From: Fibrobacter sp. UWEL
GTDB lineage: Bacteria; Fibrobacterota; Fibrobacteria; Fibrobacterales; Fibrobacteraceae
Direction: 5' to 3'
Assembly: GCF_900142535.1 (NCBI RefSeq)
Contig: NZ_FRBE01000004.1
Span: 1 to 64,000, forward strand
Length of the DNA: 64,000 nucleotides
Under the pieces are notes generated by a model. The model did not search any database. It was not told the DNA's origin and worked only from the letters and a program-made list of their open reading frames with translations. Every line of letters begins with the position of its first letter. Position 1 is the stretch's first letter. The translations under genes were made by a program, and so were the position numbers. Shown here one piece after another: positions 1 through 7,447 of this stretch.

Positions 1-69
1 GATGAATGGATGGAAGATAAAGCTTACTTAACCGAGAAGGAGATGGGAAAATCCGCTTTTTGCGCATGA
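1..69 (+). CDS. possible C-terminal end of a truncated gene
   Basis: The first reading frame is open from the window edge to a TGA at 67-69, giving 22 residues (charged, ending KSAFCA). It may be the tail of a gene whose body lies outside the window. It is too short to assign a family, and chance openness is a real possibility. Confidence 0.2.
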   Translation, partial: DEWMEDKAYLTEKEMGKSAFCA

Positions 70-172
70 ATTTACAGAAAAGGACTTGCCTAATCAGAGC
101 CGTGAAGCAATCGCTTAATGATTTGTTTAATTTCCATCAATTCTAATATAATCCATTTGGACTGAAAATAAA

Positions 173-200
173 GAAAGTCCCGTCATAAGACGGGACTTTC
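173..200 (-). terminator. rho-independent terminator after speA
   Basis: A perfect 12-bp inverted repeat (173-184 with 189-200, arm GAAAGTCCCGTC) has a 4-nt loop. Read on the minus strand it is followed by a T-rich run (TTTATTTTC). It sits 55 bp past the speA stop codon and probably ends the speA transcript. Confidence 0.85.
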
Positions 201-255
201 CATATTCTAAAATGGAATGGCAATCATCATGTCATTCCGAGCGAAGTCGAGGAAC

Positions 256-2157
256 CTACTGCTCCAAATAGGTATATCCGTAAAGACCGGAACGGTAGAT
301 GTTCAGGAATTCCTTACCTTCCTTCACGGTAATCTTTCCTTCCTTCACGGAACCGGTCACCCAGTTTTCCATGGTCTTCACGAGAGCCTTGTCGCTGAAG
401 TTCACGTAGTCCAGCACGTCTTCCACGGATTCACCGTCGATGACCTTATCGATCTCGTAGCCGCCCTTATTGTCGCAAACAATATGGACTGCGTTGGTGT
501 CGCCGAAGAGGTTGTGCAAGTCACCGAGAATTTCCTGATAGGCACCCACCAGGTAAACTGCGATGTAGTAAGGTTCGTCCTTCTTCAGCTTGTGCAGCGG
601 AAGAGTGCGGCTCACATCGCCACCGCGAACGAACATGCCAATCTTACCATCAGAGTCGCAAGTCACGTCCTGAATGGTAGTTTCAACCGTAGGTTCTTCG
701 TTCAAACGCTGGATAGGCATCACCGGGAAAATCTGGTCAATAGCCCAGCTGTCCGGCAGGCTCTGGAACAAGCTGAAGTTACCGAAGTACTTTTCAGCCA
801 GCAGGCGGGGCAGTTCTTCCAGTTCATAAGGCGGATGGCGCAGGTCGCTTGCAATCTGGTTCACTTCACGAGCGATGCTCCAGAACAGACGTTCAGACAT
901 AGCGCGGGTGGGCAGGTCGTAATCGCCTACCTTGAAGCCACTCAGCACGTCGTCGTTCAGCTGCATGGCATCATGCCAGCTTTCCAGCAGGTTCTTGGGG
1001 GTAAGACCCTTATAGATGCTGTACAAGTCCTTCAGTGCGTCCGGTGCATCTGCGGCGATTTCATGTTCTTCTTCGTCGAAGAATGCCTGGCCAGCAGTTT
1101 CCAGAATGTTGAACACCAGCACGGAGTGATGAGCGGTCAACGCACGGCCGGATTCTGCAATCACGTTGGGGTGAGGCAGATTTGCATCGCGACAGGCTTC
1201 GTACAAAGCGTACACAACGTCGTTGGCGTATTCCTGGATAGAGTAGTTTACGGAACTTGCGTTGGAACTGCGGGTTCCATCGTAGTCCACACCAAGGCCA
1301 CCGCCAACGTCCACAAATTCAAGGCCCATGCCCATCTTGCGAATCTGCACGTAGAACTGAGACACTTCGCGAAGGCCGCTCTTGATGTGGCGAATGTTGG
1401 TAATCTGGCTACCCAGGTGGAAATGGATCAGCTTCAGGCAGTCTTCCATTCCTTCTTCCTTGATGTAGTCCAAGGCTTCCAGGAGCTCAGAACTGTTGAG
1501 ACCGAACTTGCTGTGGTATCCACCGGATTCTTCCCACTTGCCGCTACCGGAGCTAGCCAGCTTAATGCGAACACCAATGTTGGGGCGAATGCCGATTCTG
1601 CGAGACAGTTCCACCACCAGGTGGAGCTCGTTCATCTTTTCAACCACGATGAAGATCTTCTTGCCCATCTTCTGTGCAAGGAGAGCCAGTTCGATAAAGT
1701 CTTCGTCCTTGTAGCCGTTACAGATAATCAGGGCGTCCGGATTATCCATGTTGGCAAGTACTGCGTGAAGTTCCGGCTTGGAACCTGCTTCCAGACCGAT
1801 GTTGAACTTCTTGCCATGACGGACCACTTCTTCAAGCACGGCGCGCTGCTGGTTCACCTTGATGGGGAACATGCCGTAGTAAGTGCCTTCGAAGCCATAT
1901 TCCTTGCGGGCGTTGTTAAAGCATTCGTTCAGCTTTTCAATGCGGCTGTCCAGAATATCCGGAAAACGCAGGAGCATGGGGGTAGAAACGTCGCGGATAG
2001 ACAGTTCCTGCACCAGGTCGTAAAGGTCAATTTCTGCACCCTTGTCCTTCATGGGAGCGACGGTTGCATGACCCTTGTCGTTGATGTCAAAATAGTTGAC
2101 GCCCCAACCACGAACGTTGTACAAATCGCGGGAGTCGTCGATACGCCATTTCTTCAT
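256..2157 (-). CDS. speA: biosynthetic arginine decarboxylase
   Basis: This 633-aa protein has the length and layout of the PLP-dependent SpeA family (fold III), which converts arginine to agmatine and CO2 as the first step of polyamine synthesis in the cytosol. An N-terminal alanine-racemase-like barrel carries the Schiff-base lysine in GMFPIKVNQQ (about K100). The barrel segment HFHLGSQI lies near residue 246 and GGGLGVDYDG a little further on. The C-terminal beta domain holds CDSDGKIGMF. The gene follows a saccharopine-dehydrogenase-like gene by 18 nt on the same strand, so the two probably form a polyamine operon. The identification is firm. Confidence 0.96.
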   Translation of the reverse strand: MKKWRIDDSRDLYNVRGWGVNYFDINDKGHATVAPMKDKGAEIDLYDLVQELSIRDVSTPMLLRFPDILDSRIEKLNECFNNARKEYGFEGTYYGMFPIKVNQQRAVLEEVVRHGKKFNIGLEAGSKPELHAVLANMDNPDALIICNGYKDEDFIELALLAQKMGKKIFIVVEKMNELHLVVELSRRIGIRPNIGVRIKLASSGSGKWEESGGYHSKFGLNSSELLEALDYIKEEGMEDCLKLIHFHLGSQITNIRHIKSGLREVSQFYVQIRKMGMGLEFVDVGGGLGVDYDGTRSSNASSVNYSIQEYANDVVYALYEACRDANLPHPNVIAESGRALTAHHSVLVFNILETAGQAFFDEEEHEIAADAPDALKDLYSIYKGLTPKNLLESWHDAMQLNDDVLSGFKVGDYDLPTRAMSERLFWSIAREVNQIASDLRHPPYELEELPRLLAEKYFGNFSLFQSLPDSWAIDQIFPVMPIQRLNEEPTVETTIQDVTCDSDGKIGMFVRGGDVSRTLPLHKLKKDEPYYIAVYLVGAYQEILGDLHNLFGDTNAVHIVCDNKGGYEIDKVIDGESVEDVLDYVNFSDKALVKTMENWVTGSVKEGKITVKEGKEFLNIYRSGLYGYTYLEQ

Positions 2158-2175
2158 TTCGCAAATCCTTGGGGA

Positions 2176-3450
2176 TTAGTCGACCAGGGTCGGGTTAAAG
2201 TCTTCCTGCCAAGGCAGGCCGTACTTGTTCAGTGCGTCCATGTAAGGATCCGGATCGAATTCTTCCACAGTATGAACGCCCGGGGTGGTCCACTTGCCGG
2301 TAAGCATCATCAATGCACCGCACATTGCCGGAACGCCGGTGGTGTAGGCGATAGCCTGGCTGCCCAATTCCTTGTAGCATTTCTGGTGGTCGCAAACGTT
2401 GAACAGGTAGTAAGTCTTGGGCTTGCCATCCTTGGTGCCCTTGAAGATACAACCGATGTTGGTCTTACCCACAGTGCGGGGGCCAAGGCTTGCCGGATCC
2501 GGAAGGAGAGCCTTCAGGAACTGGATAGGAACGATTTCCTGACCGTTGAACATGATAGGATCGGTACGCAGCATGCCCACGTCTTCCAGGCAGCGCATGT
2601 GGTCCAGATAGCTCTGGCCGAAGGTCATGAAGAAGCGGATGCGCTTTACGCCCGGAATGTTCTTGGCGAGAGATTCAATTTCTTCGTGGTGCAAGAGGTA
2701 CATGTCCTTCTGGCCCACAGACTTGAAGTTGTATTCGCGCTTGATGCTCATGGCCGGGATTTCAACCCAGTGGCCCTTGCCGTTTTCGTCGGTATCCCAG
2801 TAGGAACCCGGAGCGGAAACTTCGCGGAGGTTGATTTCGGGGTTGAAGTTGGTGGCGAACTTGTAGCCGTGATCGCCGCCGTTGCAGTCCAGAATATCGA
2901 TTTCTTCGATGGTGTCGAACTGGTGCTTCAGAGCGTAGGCGCAGTATGCCTGGGTAACACCCGGATCAAAGCCAGAACCCAACAGAGCGGTAAGGCCCTT
3001 TTCTTCAAACTTCTTGGCGTATGCCCACTGCCAGCTGTAATCGAAGTAGGCGCTGAATCCTGCTTCCTTGCAGCGCTTGTCGTAAACCTTGCGCCATTCC
3101 GGATCGTCGATGTTTTCCGGTTCGTAGTTGGCGGTATCCATGTAGTTCACGCCGCATTCAAGGCATGCGTCCATGATGGCAAGATCCTGGTAGGGAAGTG
3201 CGATGTTCATGACCAAGTCCGGCTGATATTCCTTAATCAGCTTCACCACGTTTTCGGCCTTGTCGGCGTCAACGGCAGCGGTGGTAATCACCGTCTTGGA
3301 ATTAGGGCGGATCTGTTCGGCCAGCTTTTCGCAGTTTTCGCGGTGGCGACTTGCGATGCAGATTTCAGAGAAAACTTCGCTGACGGTGCAGCACTTCTTG
3401 ATAGCGACGGTGGCAACGGCACCACAACCGATAATCAGAGCTCTTGCCAT
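2176..3450 (-). CDS. saccharopine dehydrogenase family protein, probably carboxynorspermidine synthase
   Basis: This 424-aa protein has an N-terminal Rossmann motif (GCGAVATVAIKKC, residues 8-20) and the saccharopine-dehydrogenase segment GSGFDPGVTQAY in the middle. In the family, the carboxynorspermidine synthases reductively condense a diamine with aspartate semialdehyde in an alternative route to spermidine or norspermidine. Lysine-pathway members share the fold, so substrate assignment rests on context: the gene lies directly upstream of speA, 18 nt away. The start is an ATG preceded by AAAGGAAAGAC. The family assignment is sure; the polyamine role is inferred. Confidence 0.88.
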   Translation of the reverse strand: MARALIIGCGAVATVAIKKCCTVSEVFSEICIASRHRENCEKLAEQIRPNSKTVITTAAVDADKAENVVKLIKEYQPDLVMNIALPYQDLAIMDACLECGVNYMDTANYEPENIDDPEWRKVYDKRCKEAGFSAYFDYSWQWAYAKKFEEKGLTALLGSGFDPGVTQAYCAYALKHQFDTIEEIDILDCNGGDHGYKFATNFNPEINLREVSAPGSYWDTDENGKGHWVEIPAMSIKREYNFKSVGQKDMYLLHHEEIESLAKNIPGVKRIRFFMTFGQSYLDHMRCLEDVGMLRTDPIMFNGQEIVPIQFLKALLPDPASLGPRTVGKTNIGCIFKGTKDGKPKTYYLFNVCDHQKCYKELGSQAIAYTTGVPAMCGALMMLTGKWTTPGVHTVEEFDPDPYMDALNKYGLPWQEDFNPTLVD

Positions 3451-3483
3451 TTTTTTGTCTTTCCTTTTTGAAAAAATGAACGG

Positions 3484-3503
3484 TCAGGGGTGGCGACCCC
3501 TGA
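3484..3503 (-). promoter_or_regulatory. hairpin in the 5' leader of the polyamine operon
   Basis: A perfect 8-bp inverted repeat (TCAGGGGT at 3484-3491 with ACCCCTGA at 3496-3503, 4-nt loop) lies 34 bp upstream of the dehydrogenase start. Its minus-strand 3' flank reaches a T run only after 7 nt, so it could be a weak attenuator or just a leader hairpin. No riboswitch class was recognised. Confidence 0.35.
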
Positions 3504-3657
3504 AAGAAAAAATAAGTAAGAGTAAATATAGAAAGCGGGGAAGGACAGACTCTAGAATGGTTTTGAAAAGTAGAGTGAATTACAATAAATCTTTTGTTCA
3601 ATAGACGTTTTTGATTAGTGTGCGTTTGTGCATGTTGGGGATGCCTGGAAACAAAAA

Positions 3658-3680
3658 GGATCCGTCGTTAAGACGGATCC
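3658..3680 (-). terminator. terminator of the small two-gene operon
   Basis: The arms GGATCCGTC (3658-3666) and GACGGATCC (3672-3680) are perfectly complementary with a 5-nt loop. On the minus strand the hairpin is followed by TTTTTG. It lies 20 bp beyond the stop of the 55-aa gene at 3700-3867. Confidence 0.8.
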
Positions 3681-3699
3681 ATCAATACTACCTGAAAGA

Positions 3700-3867
3700 C
3701 TACTTGGTGACATGTTTCTTGATATTTTCCACACATTCATACAAGTGCCTTGCACGAGCATAATGTTCGCCACCTTCGCCATTTCTAGCCTTTGCCCACT
3801 CGCGATCAGCCTGTCTCTGCTTCAATGCGAGTAAACGTTCTTTCCCTGCTTCTGTCATTTGAGACAT
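3700..3867 (-). CDS. small hypothetical protein (55 aa)
   Basis: This 55-aa, highly charged, helix-prone protein begins MSQMTEAGKERLLALKQRQ and ends ENIKKHVTK. It contains REWAKARNGEGGEHYARARHLYE in its centre. GGAG sits 7 nt before the ATG. The gene starts 12 nt after the stop of the 68-aa gene at 3880-4086 and is followed by a terminator, so the two form a short operon running away from the cas genes. No family was recognised. There is no signal peptide or membrane segment. Confidence 0.6.
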   Translation of the reverse strand: MSQMTEAGKERLLALKQRQADREWAKARNGEGGEHYARARHLYECVENIKKHVTK

Positions 3868-3879
3868 TCTGAAACTCCA

Positions 3880-4086
3880 TTAGAAGTACTTGCTATTGTC
3901 AACCATGTTACGAAGGCGGTCGCTTTCATCCCTTGCTTTTTGTCTTTGGGAATCGGAAAGAGTCCTGCCGTTGTAGGTGCCTGTTCTTGCAGCACGGTCG
4001 TAAACCTGCGATCTACGATCTGCTTCTCGCACGCAACCTCTTACAATACCTTCACCAATGCTTTTTGCGATATCAAAGAAACCCAT
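3880..4086 (-). CDS. small hypothetical protein (68 aa)
   Basis: This is a 68-aa protein. Its N-terminus (MGFFDIAKSIGEGIVRGCV) looks like a glycine-rich amphipathic helix, and the rest is charged (READRRSQVYDRAARTG, then SDSQRQKARDESDRLRNM). AAGGAG lies 7 nt before the ATG. It is the first gene of a two-gene operon with the 55-aa gene downstream. It is divergent from cas3, with about 320 bp between the start codons. No family is recognised; an amphipathic, possibly membrane-binding helix is only a suggestion. Confidence 0.6.
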   Translation of the reverse strand: MGFFDIAKSIGEGIVRGCVREADRRSQVYDRAARTGTYNGRTLSDSQRQKARDESDRLRNMVDNSKYF

Positions 4087-4407
4087 AGTTTATCTCCTTG
4101 CTTAGATTTTTGATGACTCTAGTAATCTATGCCCATTTGTATCGAGTATAATTTTTTTTTGAAAAAGTCCTAGTACAATCAGGAATACTAATTTCAACAT
4201 AAGACTCGTTTTTTGCCTAAGATTTCGCTTGCAAATCGGTCTTGAAAAAATGTTTCCAAAGTAGCAACAATAAAGAAAATCTTTATTGTACAAAAGGTGT
4301 GTCCCAGAATGCTCGATGAGAATTCATTAGTAATAATTTGTCGGGAAAAATACAGTTTTTTTGACAATGTCATTAAATGACGTGTGAATGAGGCTATATT
4401 ACCTATT
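4087..4407. other. AT-rich divergent intergenic region before cas3
   Basis: No gene is seen in this 321-bp stretch. It must hold the promoters of the small minus-strand operon and of the cas operon. It contains A/T runs near 4151-4165, a 13-bp inverted repeat at 4369-4381 and a TATATT box at 4395-4400. Confidence 0.6.
4369..4400 (+). promoter_or_regulatory. candidate cas promoter and operator
   Basis: TATATT at 4395-4400 matches the -10 boxes seen elsewhere in this window and lies 7 nt before the ATG at 4408. A perfect inverted repeat GTCATT-A-AATGAC (4369-4381) covers the position expected for the -35 box, where a repressor could block the polymerase. A TTGACA at 4361-4366 is too far (28 nt) from this -10 box to pair with it. 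Confidence 0.4.
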
Positions 4408-6696
4408 ATGAATCCAATTGCTCACATTCGTCCTTTAGAAGATGGTTCTTTCCTTGAACAGCCCTTATTTGGCCCTAATGGCCATTTAGATGGTGTTGCT
4501 GAACTTGCTGAACAGTTTGCCACCTCGTTTGGGGCACAACAATTTGCAAAATTGGCTGGTTTTTGGCATGATTTGGGAAAATACAAGAAAGATTTCCAGA
4601 ATTATATTCGTCAATCGTCCGGTTATCAAAATGATGTGGCTAATGAAGGCGGTTCCGGAAAAGTGGACCATACTGCCGCAGGGGCAATGTTTGCAGTTGA
4701 AAAAAATCCTGTTTGGGGGCAATTACTTTCCTATTTAATTGCAGGGCATCATACTGGCTTGCCAGACTATTTTAAAGATAAAGCGGAAGGTAGTTGCTTA
4801 CAAGATCGCTTGCAAAACAAAGAACATTTAGAATTAGCAAAGCAGGGGTCTATACCGCCCGAACTTTTGGACTTGGATTTTAGCAATCATCCAGAAAAAG
4901 ATGTTTGCATAAAGAAAGATAATGGTCAACTAGATGATAAGCAACTTCATTTATGGTTGCGAATGCTTTATTCTTGTTTGGTTGATGCGGATTTCCTTGA
5001 TACTGAAAGATTCATGTCGCCAGATATGAACGAAAATCGAGGTAATTCATTATCTTTAATTGAATTGCGAAAAAAATACGATGAGTTTATGGCCGAGAAA
5101 ACTAAAAATTCGGCCAGAACTCCAATTAACGAAATTCGCTCACAAATATTAAGGGATTGCAGAAATTCCGCACAAGAAAAACCGGGCTTCTTTTCTTTGA
5201 CAGTTCCTACAGGAGGTGGGAAAACATTGGCTTCCATGGGATTTGCCTTGGACCATGCAATTAAATATGGTTTTAGTCGTATAATCGTTGCGATTCCTTT
5301 TACCAGTATTATTGAGCAAACTGCCGATGTATTGAGGTCTGTTTTTGGCGAAGATGCGGTCTTGGAACACCATTCCAATTTGGATCCAGAAAAGGAAACT
5401 GTAAAATCTAGGCTGGCTACTGAAAATTGGGATGCACCCATAATTGTTACAACTAATGTGCAATTATTCCAGTCTCTGTTCGCTGCAAAATCAAGTTCTT
5501 GCAGAAAACTTCATAATATCGTTGGCTCTGTTATAATTCTTGACGAAGCTCAGACTTTGCCTCCGGATTATTTAAAGCCGATTCTCTCTGTAATGGAGGG
5601 CTTGGTTGACTACTTTAAAACGTCTATCGTTCTTTGTACTGCTACTCAGCCTGCGTTGGAGGGGCATATTGGAAGTATGCAACGAGGATCTGAAGGGGGA
5701 TTTGAGGGAATAGAAAAGAATAAAGTTCGAGAGATAATGACAGATGCATCTTTGTCCGAAAAAATGTCTCGAACAAATGTGTCCTATATAGGAACAATTG
5801 ACGAGTGGTCTAATCTTGCCGAAAAACTAATGACACATGACCAGGTCCTTTGTATCGTTAATACGCGTAAGGACTGTAGAGAGCTACATAGTCTTATGCC
5901 TGAAGGAACCATTCATCTTTCGGCATTGATGTGTGGTGAACATAGAAGTAAAGTTATTGCAGATATCAAGAAAAAATTGAAAAATGGAGAATCTGTGAGA
6001 GTTGTCAGTACGCAGCTTGTTGAGGCTGGCGTTGATATCGATTTCCCGGTTGTGTATAGGGCAACGGCTGGTTTGGATTCTATTGCTCAGGCTGCTGGAC
6101 GGTGTAATCGAGAAGGACTGCGCGATAAGGGTGAAGTTTATGTATTTAGCCCTGCGAAGAAAACTCCATTAGGTTTGTTGAGGTATGGTGAGGATTCTTT
6201 TAGCGATATGATTGTCTCCACATTTTCGGACAATCGCATTGAATTGCTTCCGGAGCAATTTAGGAAATACTTTGAAAAATTCTTCCATCGAGTCATTTCG
6301 TTTGACAAGAACGACATTATGGGGTATCTTGCAAAAGATGCCGCTAGACTCAAGATTCAATTTCGTTCAGCTGCAGAAGAATTCAGTTTAATTGACGATC
6401 GAGGTCAAAAAAATATCATCGTTTGGTATTCCGGTAAATACGATAGTAGAAAACTTTTGAATCAAATTGCGGCTTGTGGACCAAGAAGAGATTCAATGAG
6501 ACGTCTTCAGCGTTTTTCAGTGAATATTCCCGAAAAGTTATGGCTTGAGTATCAAAAGGCAGGCTATATCAGTAAGGTAAAAACGAATAATGGAGAACTT
6601 GATATGTGGTGTCAGGCAGTTCCTGAGTTGTATGATGAAAAATTTGGACTTTCCTTGAATGGACCAAAATTTCAGGGTGATGAATTTATTTGTTAA
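4408..6696 (+). CDS. cas3: CRISPR-associated nuclease/helicase Cas3 (type I-C)
   Basis: Cas3 is recruited by target-bound Cascade and unwinds and degrades the displaced DNA strand. The 762-aa protein has an N-terminal HD nuclease domain with WHDLGKYKK (H54 D55), DHTAAG (residues 87-92) and GHHTG near residue 113. The superfamily 2 helicase follows, with Walker A PTGGGKT (267-273), DEAQ (379-382) and the TAT motif in CTATQPAL. I chose ATG 4408, giving MNPIAHIRP as in I-C Cas3 N-termini. A GTG at 4384 in the same frame would add 8 residues, but it lies upstream of the likely -10 box. The gene heads a same-strand cas cluster. Confidence 0.95.
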   Translation: MNPIAHIRPLEDGSFLEQPLFGPNGHLDGVAELAEQFATSFGAQQFAKLAGFWHDLGKYKKDFQNYIRQSSGYQNDVANEGGSGKVDHTAAGAMFAVEKNPVWGQLLSYLIAGHHTGLPDYFKDKAEGSCLQDRLQNKEHLELAKQGSIPPELLDLDFSNHPEKDVCIKKDNGQLDDKQLHLWLRMLYSCLVDADFLDTERFMSPDMNENRGNSLSLIELRKKYDEFMAEKTKNSARTPINEIRSQILRDCRNSAQEKPGFFSLTVPTGGGKTLASMGFALDHAIKYGFSRIIVAIPFTSIIEQTADVLRSVFGEDAVLEHHSNLDPEKETVKSRLATENWDAPIIVTTNVQLFQSLFAAKSSSCRKLHNIVGSVIILDEAQTLPPDYLKPILSVMEGLVDYFKTSIVLCTATQPALEGHIGSMQRGSEGGFEGIEKNKVREIMTDASLSEKMSRTNVSYIGTIDEWSNLAEKLMTHDQVLCIVNTRKDCRELHSLMPEGTIHLSALMCGEHRSKVIADIKKKLKNGESVRVVSTQLVEAGVDIDFPVVYRATAGLDSIAQAAGRCNREGLRDKGEVYVFSPAKKTPLGLLRYGEDSFSDMIVSTFSDNRIELLPEQFRKYFEKFFHRVISFDKNDIMGYLAKDAARLKIQFRSAAEEFSLIDDRGQKNIIVWYSGKYDSRKLLNQIAACGPRRDSMRRLQRFSVNIPEKLWLEYQKAGYISKVKTNNGELDMWCQAVPELYDEKFGLSLNGPKFQGDEFIC

Positions 6697-6730
6697 AATG
6701 AGTGTATATTGATAAAAAAAGAAGGTTTTA

Positions 6731-7447
6731 ATGGAACATTTTATGAAAGAGTTTTGTTTGGAAGTGTGGGGCGATTATGCTTGTTTTACACGTCCGGAAA
6801 TGAAGGTTGAACGAGTTAGTTATGATGTGATAACGCCTTCTGCCGCTAGAGCTATTTTTTCCTGCATTTTTTGGAAACCTGCAATTTTATGGCATATTAC
6901 CAAGATTGAAGTTTTGAATCCTATAGAATGGGTTTCTGTGCGTAGAAATGAATTAGGCGCAGTTGCTTCTCCTAAAACAAAGGAATTATTTATTGAAGAA
7001 AATCGCCAGCAAAGGGCCGGACTTTTCTTAAAGAATGTTCGCTATCGAATTTATGCTAAGCAGGAGTTTATTCCTCAAAATAAAAGGCCTCAAACAAGAG
7101 CATTGCCGGAGAATCTTGTAGATAAGGACGAGATAGAATTACTTCGCAAGGATGAAAATCCAGGAAAGTACAACGCAATGTTTGAGAGAAGGGCGAAAAA
7201 GGGCCAATGCTTTAATCAACCTTACTTTGGGTGTCGAGAATTTTCCTGTCATTTTAGGCTTATTGAAAATATTGACGAAGAAATAAAGAATAAACCCTCT
7301 ATAAACGAGACTCGCGATTTGGGATTCATGTTGTATGATATGGATTACTCAAATGAAAAGGATATTAAGCCCACTTTCTTTAGAGCAAAAATAGAAAATG
7401 GCGTAATAAATGTTCCTGCATGGAAAAGTGAGGAGATTCGTAAATGA
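6731..7447 (+). CDS. cas5c: Cas5c (Cas5d), type I-C Cascade subunit and pre-crRNA endonuclease
   Basis: In type I-C systems, which lack Cas6, Cas5c cuts the CRISPR transcript within the repeat and caps the 5' end of the crRNA in Cascade. This 238-aa protein has the family's N-terminal pattern (CLEVWGDYACFTRPEMKVER, then YDVITPSAARAI) and WVSVRRNELG. GAAGG lies 5 nt before the ATG. A TATATT at 6705-6710, just after cas3, might be an internal -10 box. The stop codon overlaps the start of cas8c (ATGA), so the two are translationally coupled. Confidence 0.95.
   Translation: MEHFMKEFCLEVWGDYACFTRPEMKVERVSYDVITPSAARAIFSCIFWKPAILWHITKIEVLNPIEWVSVRRNELGAVASPKTKELFIEENRQQRAGLFLKNVRYRIYAKQEFIPQNKRPQTRALPENLVDKDEIELLRKDENPGKYNAMFERRAKKGQCFNQPYFGCREFSCHFRLIENIDEEIKNKPSINETRDLGFMLYDMDYSNEKDIKPTFFRAKIENGVINVPAWKSEEIRK

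Noticed and set aside
217-3471. A 1084-aa plus-strand frame opposite speA and the dehydrogenase
   Set aside because: It is the antisense of two well-identified genes and has no family similarity or ribosome binding site.
4361-4389. TTGACA at 4361 as the -35 box of the cas promoter
   Set aside because: With a 17-nt spacer the -10 position reads GTGAAT, a poor match; the TATATT at 4395 is 28 nt away, too far.
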